A program made the translations under genes and the position numbers. A stretch of DNA of 64,000 nucleotides from Gnetum montanum (lineage: Eukaryota; Streptophyta; Gnetopsida; Gnetales; Gnetaceae): assembly GCA_015680685.1 (NCBI GenBank), contig MNCI01004650.1:106482-170481 (forward strand), in the 5' to 3' direction. The notes beneath the pieces are model-generated. The model did not search any database. It was not told the origin of the DNA and saw only the letters and a list, made by a program, of their open reading frames with translations. Of the stretch, positions 46,534-57,797 are shown one piece after another. The stretch's first letter is position 1. The number at the start of each line of letters is the position of its first letter.

Positions 46534-48985
46534 CCAAGCCACTGGGTATCTGTTGGTGTTGTGATGGTTGGGTAGACAAATCCTTGATCACACACTTTAT
46601 TGGTAAATGTAAGGGGGATTAAGGTATGAGGTGTGTTAACATTATGAATGTCTAGCCCATAATTGATCCCTTGATCATGATATGGTATGCATGGATTTGT
46701 TGGTCTCCCCACACTATTAGATTCATTGCATTGGTTCAGTGTTGGAGTAATAATGGATGGTGGGCCCTATGTAAGATTAGAGGATGGTGATTGTGAAAAT
46801 GGAGATGCTACACTAGATTAGCATTATGCTAGTTTAAATGATGTGGTAGGTCCATGGATGGTTTTCTTCAGCTTATGGCCTTTCCTAAAGAAGGGATGTT
46901 TTTAATGTTGTAGTGGAGACTTACTGGTGTTAGCATGTTTATGCACATTTGTGGCGCAAGTGGCATTTGTTTGTTGATATTTTGGTGTTGAACCTTCCTA
47001 TGTCCTTAATGATGGCATGTGATGAGGTGATGTATGAGAATATTAAGGGTAGGATGGATGGTAAGAGGCACAATGTGGTGATCCCTCAAGGGATGTCATG
47101 GATTGATGGTACTTAAGAGAGTGGTAGTGGCAATTTGAGGTAGAGGATGTAGAACTAGTTAGAAAAATAAGGTTTTGAACATAATATCTATGTAGTTTTA
47201 GTAGATAGGAAGGATAGGGCTGATTTGGTGGTGGCCTCCCCCATGACTGTGGTTATTTTCACTATGGTTGAGGACTATGTTGATGCTAGTAATAAGTCCC
47301 CCTAGGATGGTATGATTGGTTGTGGAGTTGTTGATAATTACCATGTGGAAAAGGAAATATCTTAGGCTTGTGATCTTGTATGAATTTTGGATTTAATGCA
47401 GAAGCCAAATACTCATATAGATGTGACATGACAGGACAATGGTTCTTTAGGTAGTCATATATGCATAGGTTACCTCTGTCATTTTTATCTATGGTTAGGT
47501 CTATAGCCTCACTTTCTTCAATCATTTTTCCCATTTGCTAAAAGGTGTTCCTAACTATTTCTTAGTCTTGTATCATCTATTTATTATTATTTCTTGGCTT
47601 ATTTTGCATGATCCTATCGTCTACAATCTCAATGGGAGTTGTAATGTTTTCATATATCCATTTGGACATCCTATTAAACTTTTCTTCAAGCTCATCAATA
47701 GACTTTGATATCAGTAAGGTTTGCTATGAAATCATCTTATCAAGAGTGGTTTTTTTCTCCTTACCATACATATGGACCTCCTTAGATTGAGGAGTTGGGT
47801 CCCACTAATATTTCTCAACATTCTCCCATTTTCTTATTTTCCCCTTCTTCTTTTGCCACATGCTCGATTAGCTCATGGATTTGATGGGTTTGTAGCTCAT
47901 ATAATTGACTTGGGGCATACATCCCAAGGGTCTCTTGTGTTTCATTATGTAATCCATCTATGATGTGGAAAAGTTTCCTTTCCTTGAAGAAACCATGGCC
48001 TAGGCATCTATTCAATAGGAAATAATATCTATCTAAGGTCATGTCCAAGGTTTCATGTTATTCTTATCTCCATTCTTGGATCTGTCTGCTTAGGTTGGAC
48101 ACCCTTACATAGGTTTGGTATTTCTTGTTGAAGAGTTCCAACATTGTGGATCACCATTAAATTGAATTTGGTTTCAATGATCGATACCACACTTTAGCTA
48201 TATCAATTAGTGTCCTAGAAAAGAGCTTAAGCTTTTGCCACTCATTTTCAATGTTGTAACAAACATAGGCATCATGGAAGGCTTATAAATGATGTTGTGG
48301 ATTTGAATCATAGCCTCCTGCAAATTTAGGGATATTATTCATATCAAGCCTAGGTAGGTGACTCTCTTTATGATGCTTATGAGATATCTTAACTACCTTT
48401 ATAATCTGAATTAGGCTCTTAGTGGGCAACAAGGATTCATCATCATCAAACATGTTGTGAGGGAAATTTCTATGTCTATTAAGTCAATTGTGACAATGTT
48501 GTTTATGTTCATGTTGATATCTTTGATTTTTTCCATGGGTTTGACTTCTATTTTTATTCCATCCCTCTAGTTGAGCTTTATCTCCACACCTACCTTCATC
48601 ATCATCAGAACTAGACATTGAAGGGGAAGAGGAAGGAGAGGAACTGGGAGAATTTCCATGGCTTCTATAGTGTTCCTCAAGTTCCCTTGATTTATTCTCT
48701 CTAGATTTCAAGGAGGGCCTAGGGCTTAAGGCCTTCCCTAGTCTAGGACTTACTTCATCTTCTCCAGGGTTATCTACCTTAGGTGAATGTAGTGCTTGAG
48801 TGTCGTCAAGGTGGTCATGAATATAAGAAACCCCTACATAAGGTTGGTCACTCCAATTTTCTTCGCCCTATATCTCGTTAGTTTTCCAATGAATGTTCTC
48901 ATCATATAATGCATTATCAGTTCCTTGTGAAATAGACATTATTCTTAGTTAATGATGTATGTGATTCAATATTTTTTGAAGGATA
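46534..48985 (-). pseudogene. gag of Athila-family copy B, broken
   Basis: Reading right to left: the N-terminal piece near 48940, the Ser/Pro-rich piece 48484-48711 (GNSPSSSPSSSPSMSSSDDD), the gag core 47815-48048 (LLNRCLGHGFFKERKLFHI, IDGLHNETQETLG), and GNLCIYDYLKNHCPVMSHLY at 47286-47534. Each has a counterpart in the complete element's gag, in the same order. The Pro/Tyr-rich end (46600-47280) matches 14930-15420. The gene is frameshifted throughout. It is followed, apart from the solo LTR, directly by post-integrase sequence, so pol has been lost from this copy. The 5' LTR has been separated from it by the Tat element at 48986. Confidence 0.7.
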
Positions 48986-50578
48986 TGTCTATACCGTCTG
49001 AAATCATCGGTCTCCGGCTGGAATGAAATAGAAACCATGAGATCCCTGGACAAGCACAGAAGACCCTACCTTCGCTTGAGGGCAAGCTAGAATTAACGAA
49101 GGCAGAGTACCTTGAGTGGTCCGCACACAAATCAGGCAAGGATTTCCCCGAACGTACACCGATATACTGTATGCTGGGTTATATGTAAACATCATAACGA
49201 ATGCAAAACGGAGCATAAACATATAGGAGCATAAGCAGTAAACATACAACAATGAATGAAAAACTGTAATAGATTTTAGCAAAGAAATGTAGCAATATTA
49301 TTGCAGAATGAAAGTTACAATGCATCGGTCTAACACAGTTGTGACTCTGACACAAGGTGGACGAATAGCCCCGGTAGATGCAGCGATGATTGTGTGCTGG
49401 ATTCAACTGCAGGCACAGCGTAAAGGCTGGATGCTCAGCGTGCAGGGTCAAGGTCTAGCATACAGGGTTTTTGCTCTCATTTCTTAATGTCTCTTTTGTC
49501 TCTAGTTTGCTAAAAATTGCCAACCCCGATCTAGTGAAAAATTGGGATTTTTATACAAGTTTAGACGTGGGACTCGGGTTTTGAGAGGGGATGATTGGCT
49601 ATGGGGTGTTGGATTCTCAGGTCGAGTGACATGTGGTGCATTGACCAAGTGAAAAAGAATGAAATTTTACAAGTATACAGTGTGCTACACGCCGGCATAT
49701 ACCGTTGCATGCCAGCATATACACGTTATATGCCAGCATACACTGCTGTATGCCAGTGTATACACGTTGGACGTATGTCCTTGACGTACAGACTTGATCG
49801 ATAGAAAGAAGTTGTTCAGCCCTCATATTTGAATTCGGATGCCATGAAGATGCTGCCTGTAGATGTTCAGCTTGGTTGACCTTGATCTGACATGGCTCTG
49901 GAGAGCTTGGATTGGTTTATGTTGCGCTACACACTGATTGTGCACTTTGTAGATGCCAGGCGTATACGCTGGGCATACACGTTGGGCGTATACGCTGTGG
50001 ATGCATGTTGGGCATATACGTTGTATCTGCTGAGCGTATACGTTGGGAGTACATGTTGCATCTACTAGGCGTATACGCTGGGCGTATACACTGGGCGTAT
50101 ATGTTGCATACTCAGCGTATAAACTCCAGAATGCATTATGTCAACACCTGATGATTGCTTTGTTCGTGTGAGTTGATGCCTTGTACCAAATCTTGCTCTG
50201 AAGTGCTGTTTCCATGCCATCTTCGAGGATTGCATGCCGGGCGTATACATCAGTCATACATGCTGAGCATACATGTGAGGAGTATACGCTGGGCGTATAC
50301 ACTGTGAATGCATACTTGCGCATATGCGCTGGGCATATACACTAGGCGTATACACTGTGGATGCATACTTAGTGAAGACTAAGTATCTTGAGCTCCAAAG
50401 TTGCCATGTTTGATAGCAGATGTCATCGTGGTCGTCTGTAGGTCCCAGGGAACTATTGAGCCTGACTTTGCTTGAAGCTGTCTGTGGGGCCCTCAAGCTT
50501 TAGTCATGATGGGGAACGTTATGACTTAGCTCGATTCTTGTTAGAGAAGTACTAAGCTCAAAATTTTGTGGTGTTTCA
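48986..50578 (-). repeat. 3' LTR of the minus-strand Tat-lineage element (1,593 bp)
   Basis: In the element's sense it starts TGAAACACCAC and ends GTATAGACA. The start matches the solo LTR at 44961 (TGAAACACCG), and the U5 region (49060-49125, GCTTGAGGGCAAGCTAGAA) resembles 55325-55345 of the inverted LTR. U3 (49680-50360) contains more than 15 copies of a GCGTATACGC-like motif separated by CTGGG or GTTGGG. A TATA box lies on the minus strand at 49548-49555. The purine tract AAAGAGAGGCCAA follows at 50579-50591. Confidence 0.8.
49680..50360. repeat. GCGTATACGC palindrome cluster in Tat U3
   Basis: Repeated variants of GGCGTATACGCTGGG and GGCATATACGTTG, spaced irregularly at 15-35 bases. The core GTATAC is self-complementary. 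The other Tat LTRs here have GCGTAA/TTACGC versions in the same part of U3. Confidence 0.7.
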
Positions 50579-51560
50579 TTGGCCTCTCTTTGTTGATGCT
50601 TGGAGGAATCGACTTGAGAAGTGTTGACAAAGAAGTACAAAACACCATAAGCAACTTGGTAGAAATATTGTCCGTTGGCACTTGGCCAGATGTCATCGCA
50701 CCACGTTTAGTAGTACATGGGATTGTGGAAAACGACATTTGTAGCTAGATAGGAAAATGGAGATTGTGGGGATTGGGGACAAATCGAGGGGTTGTTCATG
50801 GTGAAGGGGATGTCTGGGTATGTATGTAGATCATGCTTATCTTCTTGGGATAAAAACATGATGTGTGTGTCCTTTGGCAGTACAAGACTCTTGCTTACTA
50901 TTCAAGAGGACTTGTTGACAAAACCAAAGCCACGTGATGATGTGTTGTGTTCTTTGGAGGAACATGGCCCTTGTTTAGTGTTTAGGAGGAACCTGTTGGT
51001 GGAGAGCTAAAGCCATGCAACGTGATTTTGCTTGATTTTTTCTTTTGAGGGAATTGCCATCCCATCAAGGGTTTTTTTTTGAAGTGCTTTGTTTTGATCT
51101 TGTACTCATGCTCGAGTGCCATGTTGTGTGTTGCAATCGCTTAAGAGTGGCGTAGTATGCAACAGTATGTTCGATGTTTCAGTTTGTACCAGGTGTGTTC
51201 AAGATGTAACCAAGTATAAGATGTTGAGGGATAGCTGCGATATGAAATGGGAGATGTACTAGTGAATGGCTTGATTAGTCTTGTCACGTGCGTTGTGAAA
51301 AACGTTTCACCTTACTGCTTATGAAAAAGTGCATTCTTGTACGAATACCTCTGAGTGTCATCCTACAAACAGAACTCCAAGAAGACAAGAAAACCATGAG
51401 TGAGTAAGAAAGTTTAGACTTAAATAGCTATTGATGAAATAAAGGCATCGGATGAGATTTCAGGCACTGTATATGAATGGCAGCAATGTTGTTAGGATTG
51501 GCTGATGGCGAGCGATGCAGCAGTTCTGATGAAGTTGGGATGTAGCCACAGATCGAGGAA
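50579..51560 (-). other. 3' untranslated region of the minus Tat element, LTR-proximal part
   Basis: No protein on the element's strand. On the opposite strand two short frames are open (50566-50748, 50792-51010); they do not resemble the antisense gene of the plus Tat element, and neither has a splice-site pattern I trust. Confidence 0.4.
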
Positions 51561-52140
51561 CTAGAGATGAAATTTCCAGTTTATAGTTGTAGCTAACTAT
51601 CATGGGTTAGTTTTATGTCATGACCTGTTGGACATTTCCCGTTTAGCATCGTGGTGGACGGTACATTGCTAGTTTCTAGTTTTGGCAGACCGTGAAGAGG
51701 CAAACTAGTTTATAGTCTTAGCGGACTCTGGTGAATGTAACTGTGGCAGTTTACTATCGTATTGAATGGGTGTTAGTTTATTGTCATTGTAGAAATTCTA
51801 TGGTATCAGTTTATCGTCATGATTCCAGGACAAGCTGTGGTATTAGTTTACCGTCGTAATGCCAGGACGAGCTGTGGTATCAGTTTACCGTTGTGATGCC
51901 AGGACAAGCTATGGTATCAGTTTACCATCGTGATGCCAGGATGAGCTATGGTATCAATCTACCATTGTGATGCTAGGATGAGCTGTGGTATCAGTTTACA
52001 GTCATGATGCCAGGATGAGTTGTGGTATCAGTTTACTGTCGTGATGCCAGGATGAGCTGTGGTATCAGTTTACCATCGTGATGCTAGGGCGAGCTATGGT
52101 ATCAGTTTACCATCATGATGCTAGGACAAGCTGTGCCTGA
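51561..52140. repeat. 37-bp tandem array in the 3' UTR of the minus Tat element
   Basis: Nine units at exactly 37-bp steps, with TGGTATCAG beginning at 51801, 51838, 51875, 51912, 51949, 51986, 52023, 52060 and 52097. Unit landmarks are GGTATCAGTTTACCGTCGTG and ATGCCAGGACGAGCTG. More diverged, irregular copies precede them (51560-51800). Tandem arrays between pol and the 3' LTR are known from Tat-lineage elements and can seed satellite DNA. Confidence 0.9.
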
Positions 52141-52216
52141 GTCCATGCTCAAATGTGGAACATTTTCAAGAACAAGTGAGTGGTCAGATTTTCAAGCTCA
52201 TTCCCTTCCATGTCAG

Positions 52217-53111
52217 TTAACTTGAATGCTCCGTTGTCGTATGCTTTGGTGACCAAGTAGGGCCCTTCCCAGTTGGCTGAGAATTTGTCCGGGTGTTCCT
52301 GAATGGCCTTAAGTACAAGGTCGCTTTCCTTGATAGGGCGCTTATGAACATCATGCTGATGGTGTTGTCGTTGTCATTTTTGGTACCATTCAATCTAATC
52401 GAGGGTGTGTATACATTCCTCCTCCACCGAGTCCAAATCAGGAATGCATAGCTCATTGTTTTGCCCTTCATCGAGAAGTCCAAAGAGTGTGATTCTTAAA
52501 GATGGTACCTGTAATTCCAAGGGTAAAACAGCTTCTGAACTGTAAACAAGACTATATGGCATTTTACCTGTGGAGGTCTGATGCATAGTACGATAAGCCC
52601 ACAATGCGTATACCAGCTGCTCGTGCCATCTTTTCTTGCTTTGGGTAAGCATCTTTTTGAGTACTGTAATGATGGTTTTATTTGTGGCCTTTGCTTTCCA
52701 ATTTCTTTGAGGGTAGTAAGGGGATGAAAATGAGTTTTTGATCCCCAGGCTTTCACAGAAAGTTTTTGTTTCAGCACTACTGAATTGTGGCCCGTTATCA
52801 GTGATGATGGTCATGGGGATGCCAAAATGGGTCACAATATTTTCAAGAATGAAGTTGCATACGTGTTTAGATGTGGTCTTTCTAAGGGGGATAGCTTCCA
52901 CCCGCTTCATGAAATACTCTATCACGGTTATGATGAAGCTATGCTCTATAGAAGATGAGGGTGTTATTGGTCCGATAAGGTCCAACCCCCACTTTTGAAA
53001 GGGCCAAGTGATTTGCGTTGTGTGCAACTCATTTGGTGGAACATGTATTAGATTACCATGTTTTTGATAGATACTGCATGTTTTAGCCTTAGAGAGACAG
53101 TCATACTCCAT
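52217..53111 (-). pseudogene. integrase of the minus Tat element, catalytic Glu replaced
   Basis: Open over 238 codons (52395-53111) plus a C-terminal piece in another frame. In order: the end of the zinc-binding domain (CLSKAKTCSIYQKHG), then the core with WPFQKWGLDLIGPI (first Asp), IITDNGPQFSS (second Asp) and YPQRNWKAKATNKTI, where the residue 35 positions on, normally the Glu of 'NGQAEA', is Lys. ALWAYRTMHQTSTGKMPYSLVYSSEAVLPLE is the typical Tat-lineage continuation. The third catalytic residue is therefore lost, although the frame is long. Beyond 52395 the reading shifts frame (52217-52483). No chromodomain is present. Confidence 0.85.
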
Positions 53112-53306
53112 ATGTGGTCAATAACAACCTAAACGTCTTATTTTCATTGCCATTGCTTTAGGTGCTATGTGTCCTCCGCATAGTCTGTCATGTACTTGCT
53201 CAACGATGGTTTGGGCATCAGTGCTACTAATGCATGTTAGTAGTATGCCTTCGTAGGATCGACGACACAATGTGTTCCCTACCAGTGCATATTGTCGAGA
53301 ATGCTT

Positions 53307-53567
53307 TCATACCGTGTCTTTTTGTGCATTCATTAGATGTTGCAGTGTTTCATTGTGTAGAAGGTACTCTTTTATGTCATCATACCATTCTATCGTGTGT
53401 GTTGTACTAACTGATGCAATTGGTAATGTATCGAGAGTATCAGTTATGGGTTTTACGTAATTGATTATGGAGCTTGGCAACATATGGAACATGTCAGGCG
53501 ATATGTTTAGTGCTAACATGGCCAGTGCGTCTACGATGGTATTGTCATTTTTGGAGACATGTTGCAT
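53307..53567 (-). pseudogene. linker between second RNase H and integrase, minus Tat element
   Basis: Open piece with QHVSKNDNTIVDALAMLALN, matching the 'hVpRxxNxxADxLAxLAS' end of the second RNase H of Tat elements, then an acidic linker leading to the zinc-binding part of integrase at 53110-53230 (a GGHIAPKAMAMKIRRLGCYW-type segment in pieces). Confidence 0.65.
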
Positions 53568-53696
53568 GTCCGTGTTTTCAAATTACTTCATTAAGCATTT
53601 GGCTAGGTCACAGTATGGTTGTAAATGTTGCGCTTTGCATGTATAAATGTCTGTGACTTGGCTTAAAACTAGTTGTGAGTCTCCTCTGACCACAAG

Positions 53697-54107
53697 TCAT
53701 GCGATGCCTGAAGCTAGTGCTACCATAAGACCTCTAAGGAGACCTTCGTACTCTGCTATGTTGTTCGTACAGTGAAAGTTGAAACAATAAGAAAAGGGTC
53801 GAATCTCCCCGGAGGGATAGGTGATGATGGCGGAAGCACTTCCCCCTTGAGAGGTGGATGCTTCATCAAAGTTCAAAATGGCATCGTAGTCATTGGGTAC
53901 TATGTCTATTGCACTCACATTTTCATCAAGGAACTTTGGCTCTATCGATGCTTGGTCATGCGTTGGTGACGTGGTCATTTGATTCGCTATGGCTTGACCC
54001 TTAACTGATGATTGCGCTATGTAGTGTAGGTCAAACTTAGCTATCATGGCTTTCCAACGGGCTATTCTACTTGACTTGTAAATGTTTCCTGTGATGGCTC
54101 TGAGCAC
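53697..54107 (-). pseudogene. second (archaeal-type) RNase H of the minus Tat element
   Basis: The first half (LRAITGNIYKSSRIARWKAM...VKGQAIANQMT) finishes the first RNase H and its connection. The second half holds ILNFDEASTSQGGSASAIIT and CFNFHCTNNIAEYEGLLRGL. This is the 'xFDGAS....GGAGxVL....G.......F..TNNxAEYEALxxGL' pattern of the additional archaeal-type RNase H that is diagnostic for the Tat lineage (Ogre, Retand, Grande and relatives). The usual Gly after the first Asp is Glu. The acidic AEYE is kept. The frame is open for 136 codons but is not joined to its neighbours. Confidence 0.8.
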
Positions 54108-54149
54108 ATTATCCTTGTAGATTATATTGACTTGGTTATGGAAGAGGTA

Positions 54150-55250
54150 ATGTCATCATTTTTTTAAGGAAAAGACCAGGGCTAAACATGACCTCTCCAC
54201 CTCATTATACTTCTCATGGGCTACTAATGCATGGATTAAGTAATAAACAGGAACTTCGGTTCCATCTTCTTTTTTCTGGCAAAGCATGGACGCGATTGAC
54301 AAGTCCGATGTGGCAAAGTAGATATAAAATGGTTTATTATTTTGAAGTGGAAAAACTGTGGGTAGTTGAACAAGCACTATTTTAATATTGTCAAATGCTT
54401 CCTGGTACTGTGACGTCCATTCAAAATGGACGTTCGTGCATAGCAAGTCATTCATAGGTTTCAACTTGTCCGTTAGTTTTTCTATGAAACGCCTGATGAA
54501 GTATAATCTACCTTGTAAACCTTGGAGTTCGGTAACATTGCTAGGGGGTTTTAAGTTTGTTATGGCCTTAACTTTATCGGGGTCTACTCGTATCCCTACT
54601 TCTGAGGCTATGAATCCAAGCATTTTTCCTATTTTGACTCCAAAGACACATTTTTTTGGGTTAAGTCTCAGCTCATATTTTAAACAACTCTTTAGTACCG
54701 AGTCAAGATCTTGTACATGTTGTTCTGATGTCTTTGATTTAACCATGATATCATCCATAAAGTCGTTGAGCGAGTGTAGCATGTAATCGCTAAAAATAAA
54801 TGTCATTGCTCTTTGATATGTGGCCCCAGCATTCTTGAGACTGAAGGGCATCATTGTGTAACAAAAGGTACCCCATGATGTCATAAAGGTAGTCTGAAGC
54901 TGATGCTCCGGGTTAATGCGTATCTGCTTGTATCTTGAGAAGCTATCCATAAAAGATAATAGGGCGTGCCTAGTGGTTGAGTCAACAAGTTGATCAATGC
55001 TGGGTAAGGGGAAATCATCTTTTATGGTTGCAACATTGAGATCTCGGAAGTCAATGCATAGGCGAATGCTTCAGTTCTTTTTTGGGACAATGACTATGTT
55101 GGATACCCAATCAATGTAGTTGACAGCCTGAATGAAACCTGCCTAATAAAGTTTGGTGATCTCATTGCGAACTGCCAACACTACTTCAGGTTTAACCTTT
55201 CGCGCTTTTTGTTTTACTGGTCTTAATTTTGGATCAAGGATAATGTTGTG
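54150..55250 (-). pseudogene. reverse transcriptase and first RNase H of the minus Tat element, truncated
   Basis: The frame 54156-54950 (264 codons) runs MDSFSRYKQIRINPEHQLQT, FSLKNAGATYQRAMTFIF and the catalytic FMDDIMVKS (YxDD box with both Asp kept), then LGFIASEVGIRVDPDKVKAI, LQGRLYFIRRFI and the RNase H start IYFATSDLSIASML (the Asp is after Thr-Ser, displaced from the usual 'LAxSxxAV' layout). The preceding RT N-terminus (55250-54950, with KPEVVLAVRNEITKLY, then AGFIQAVNYIDWVSN) contains stops. The gene ends abruptly at 55250, where the inverted LTR starts, so fingers-domain, protease and gag sequences are missing. The lineage is Tat. Confidence 0.85.
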
Positions 55251-56445
55251 TGTAACAATGAAAAACGTTGGCAGCTGGAAATACCGACCGAAATTCCGTG
55301 TACACAGCTTTAACCACAGATCCGCGCGAGGGCTAAGCTGGAAAAACGAATCCGCGGTGCCCTGAACGGTCTTGTCGATCAGACAGGGACTTACGGGTCA
55401 GTAAAAATGATGATGATTATGGATTTTTGCATGCCGTGATTTGGTGCGAGAGATCGTAAAACGGGAAGACAACGAAATAGAGGGATCGCTACGAGGATAA
55501 CGCCAAAATGCCGAAAAGATGCTAATCAGGAGAGAAAAAAAAATGTGTACGTCGCAAAGATCAAAGATCTATGTTTCAATGCTGGATCGGATGTATGCTT
55601 GTATGTATATTACGTTACAATGGGAGAAAACCCCCAACAACTGGATACAAAATGAGCACAAAACAACAAGAAAACTGTTTGGATAGAAGTCTGATCTACC
55701 TTGTAGGCCAAAGCTTAGGTGCAGGAATGGTCAAGCTCTGAAGTCTCTCGATCTTTTGAACGATAGAACCTGCTAACTGGGCGAGATGACTCTGCGATTC
55801 CTGTTCTGCTTCTTTGCTTCGGGTAGATCTGCTGTTAGGGCTCAGGCATGCTGTGTTTTGTTTCTGCTAAAGAATGGTGTTTGCAGCGATTACCAAAAGG
55901 TTGCTCTTGTTTCTCTGTTCAAGGCGATAAGTGTTTCCTCGCTCAGAAAATGCTCTTGTCCTCTTGATCTGCTTCCAACAAAAAGCGATAAGTGCTCTGG
56001 TGCTTTGGTTCGTTAACTTGTCCACTGGCCAACTCCCCTAATCTCTCCCCTTTTTCCTCTTTTTTTTTGTATATTTGTTAGCCGGGGTATTTATAGGCCG
56101 CGACACGCGCAACCCTGATGATGTGGGCCCGAATGTCGCGAATCCTGTTGACGCGATTCTTTTAAGTCGAACTGCGACTACGCACAACACGCTCGTTTGT
56201 GTGCTGTGCATGTAAAAAGCAGGCCCATGATAGGCGTGTCTCGGCTGCGTTTGCGCTCATTCGCATTGTGTTGCGTGTATGAGCGCAACCTAGGTGTAAC
56301 AACATCGCGCTTACGCTCATCACGCAACTGTGCGTGACGTAGCGTAAATGTAACATACACTCTCCACGCAGCTACGCGCGGTGGAGTGTAATCAAAGTGT
56401 ATCTTACGCTCATCATGCAGCTGTGCGTGACGGAGCATAATGAGT
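55251..56445 (-). repeat. Tat-type LTR, inverted, left arm of a head-to-head pair
   Basis: Starts TGTAACAATG on the plus strand (the 3' end of the LTR in its own sense). It is the reverse complement of 56580-57772 with about 3% differences over the first 420 bases counted by eye, mostly C/T or G/A. A TATA box lies on the minus strand at 56088-56095. It interrupts the RT gene of the minus Tat element. The U3 boundary near 56445 could not be fixed, and no target duplication was identified. Confidence 0.8.
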
Positions 56446-56579
56446 GCGTGCTTGCATTCTGACCTACACATGAGCACGCATCACCGCATAACGTGCGTAA
56501 AGATCAGTTGTTTAAGCGTTGCGAGAACAAGTGCCAACCCGTCATGCTTCTCTGGATTTTGCTTTTAACTGTTCTGGAG
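56446..56579. other. spacer between head-to-head LTRs
   Basis: About 134 bases that do not pair with one another. It contains GTGCGTAAAGATCAGTTG and a T-rich part. It may hold the true U3 starts of one or both LTRs. Confidence 0.5.
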
Positions 56580-57772
56580 CTTATTACGCTCATTACGCTG
56601 CCGTGCGTGATGAGCGTAAGATACACTTTGATTACACTCCATCGCGCATAGCTGCGTGGAGAGTGTATGTTACATTTACGCTACGTCACGCACAGTTGCG
56701 TGATGAGCGTAAGCGCGATGTTGTTACACCTAGGTTGCACTCATACACGCAACACAACGCGAATGAGCGCAAACGCAGCCGAGACACGCCTATCATGGGC
56801 CTGCTTTTTACACGCACAGCACGCAAACGAGCGTGTTGTGCGTAGTCGTAGTTCGACTTAAAAGAATCGCGTCAACAGGATCCGCGACATTCGGGCCCAC
56901 ATCATCAGGGTTGCGCGTGTCGCGGCCTATAAATACCCCGACTGACAAATATACAAAAAAAAGAGGAAAAAGGGGAGAGATTGGGGGAGTTGGCCAGTGG
57001 ACAAGTTAACGAACCAAAGCACCAGAGCACTTATCGCTTTTTGTTGGCAGCAGATCAAGAGGACAAGAGCATTTTCTTTGCGAGGAAACACTTATCGCCT
57101 TGAACAGAGAAACAAGAGCAACCTTTTGGTAATCGCTGCAAACACCATTCTTTAGCAGAAACAGAACACAACACGCCTGAGCCCTAACAGCAGATCTACC
57201 CGAAGCAAAGAAGCAGAACAGGAATCGCAGAGTCGTCTCGCCCAGTTAGCAGGTTCTATCGTTCAAATGATCGACAGACTTCAGAGCTTGACCATTCCTG
57301 CACCTAAGCTTTGGCCTACAAGGTAGATCAGACTTCTGTCCAAACAGTTTTCTTGCTGTTTTGTGCTCATTTTGTATCCAGTTGTTGGGGGTTTTCTCCC
57401 ATTGTAACGTAATATACATACAAGCATACATCCGATCCAGCATTGAAACATAGATCTTTGATCTTTGCGACGTACACGTTTTTTTTTTCTCTCCCGATTA
57501 GCATCTTTTCGGCGTTTTGGCGTTATCCTCGTAGCGATCCCTCTACGTCGTTGTCTTCCCGTTTTACGATCTCTCTCACCAAATCACGGCACGCAAAAAT
57601 CCATAATCATCATCATTTTTACTGACCCGTAAGTCCCTGTCTGATCGACAAGACCGTTCAGGGCACCGCGGATTCGTTTTTCCAGCTTAGCCCTCGCGCG
57701 GATCCGTGGTTAAAGCTGTGTACACGGAATTTCGGTCGGTATTTCCAGCTGCCGACGTTTTCCGTCGTTACA
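56580..57772 (+). repeat. 5' LTR of the plus-strand Tat-lineage element, right arm of the head-to-head pair
   Basis: Ends CGTCGTTACA at 57772, two bases before the priming-site region. U3 is packed with GCGTAA/TTACGC/ACGC motifs (56580-56850). A TATA box is at 56928-56935 (CGGCCTATAAATACCCC). The leader is purine-rich. The matching 3' LTR must lie beyond 64000. Confidence 0.85.
56928..56935 (+). promoter_or_regulatory. TATA box of the plus Tat LTR
   Basis: TATAAATA in CGGCCTATAAATACCCC, mirrored at 56088-56095 on the minus strand in the left arm. The two promoters point away from each other. Confidence 0.75.
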
Positions 57773-57778
57773 GTTTTC

Positions 57779-57797
57779 TGGCGCTAGAAGGAGGGCC
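57779..57797 (+). promoter_or_regulatory. primer-binding site of the plus Tat element
   Basis: TGGCGCTAGAAGGAGGGCC begins six bases after the LTR end. The sequence is like the priming site of several Tat-lineage elements; I believe an Arg tRNA is the usual primer but cannot confirm it from the sequence. Confidence 0.7.

Noticed and set aside
49595-50500. Frames with repeated Tyr-Thr/Arg-Ile motifs
   Set aside because: They are translations of the GCGTATACGC repeat cluster; both strands look alike because the motif is palindromic.
56519-56845. Frames of about 100 codons in both LTR arms
   Set aside because: They are mirror translations of the U3/R repeats rich in GCGTAA motifs and are not protein-like.
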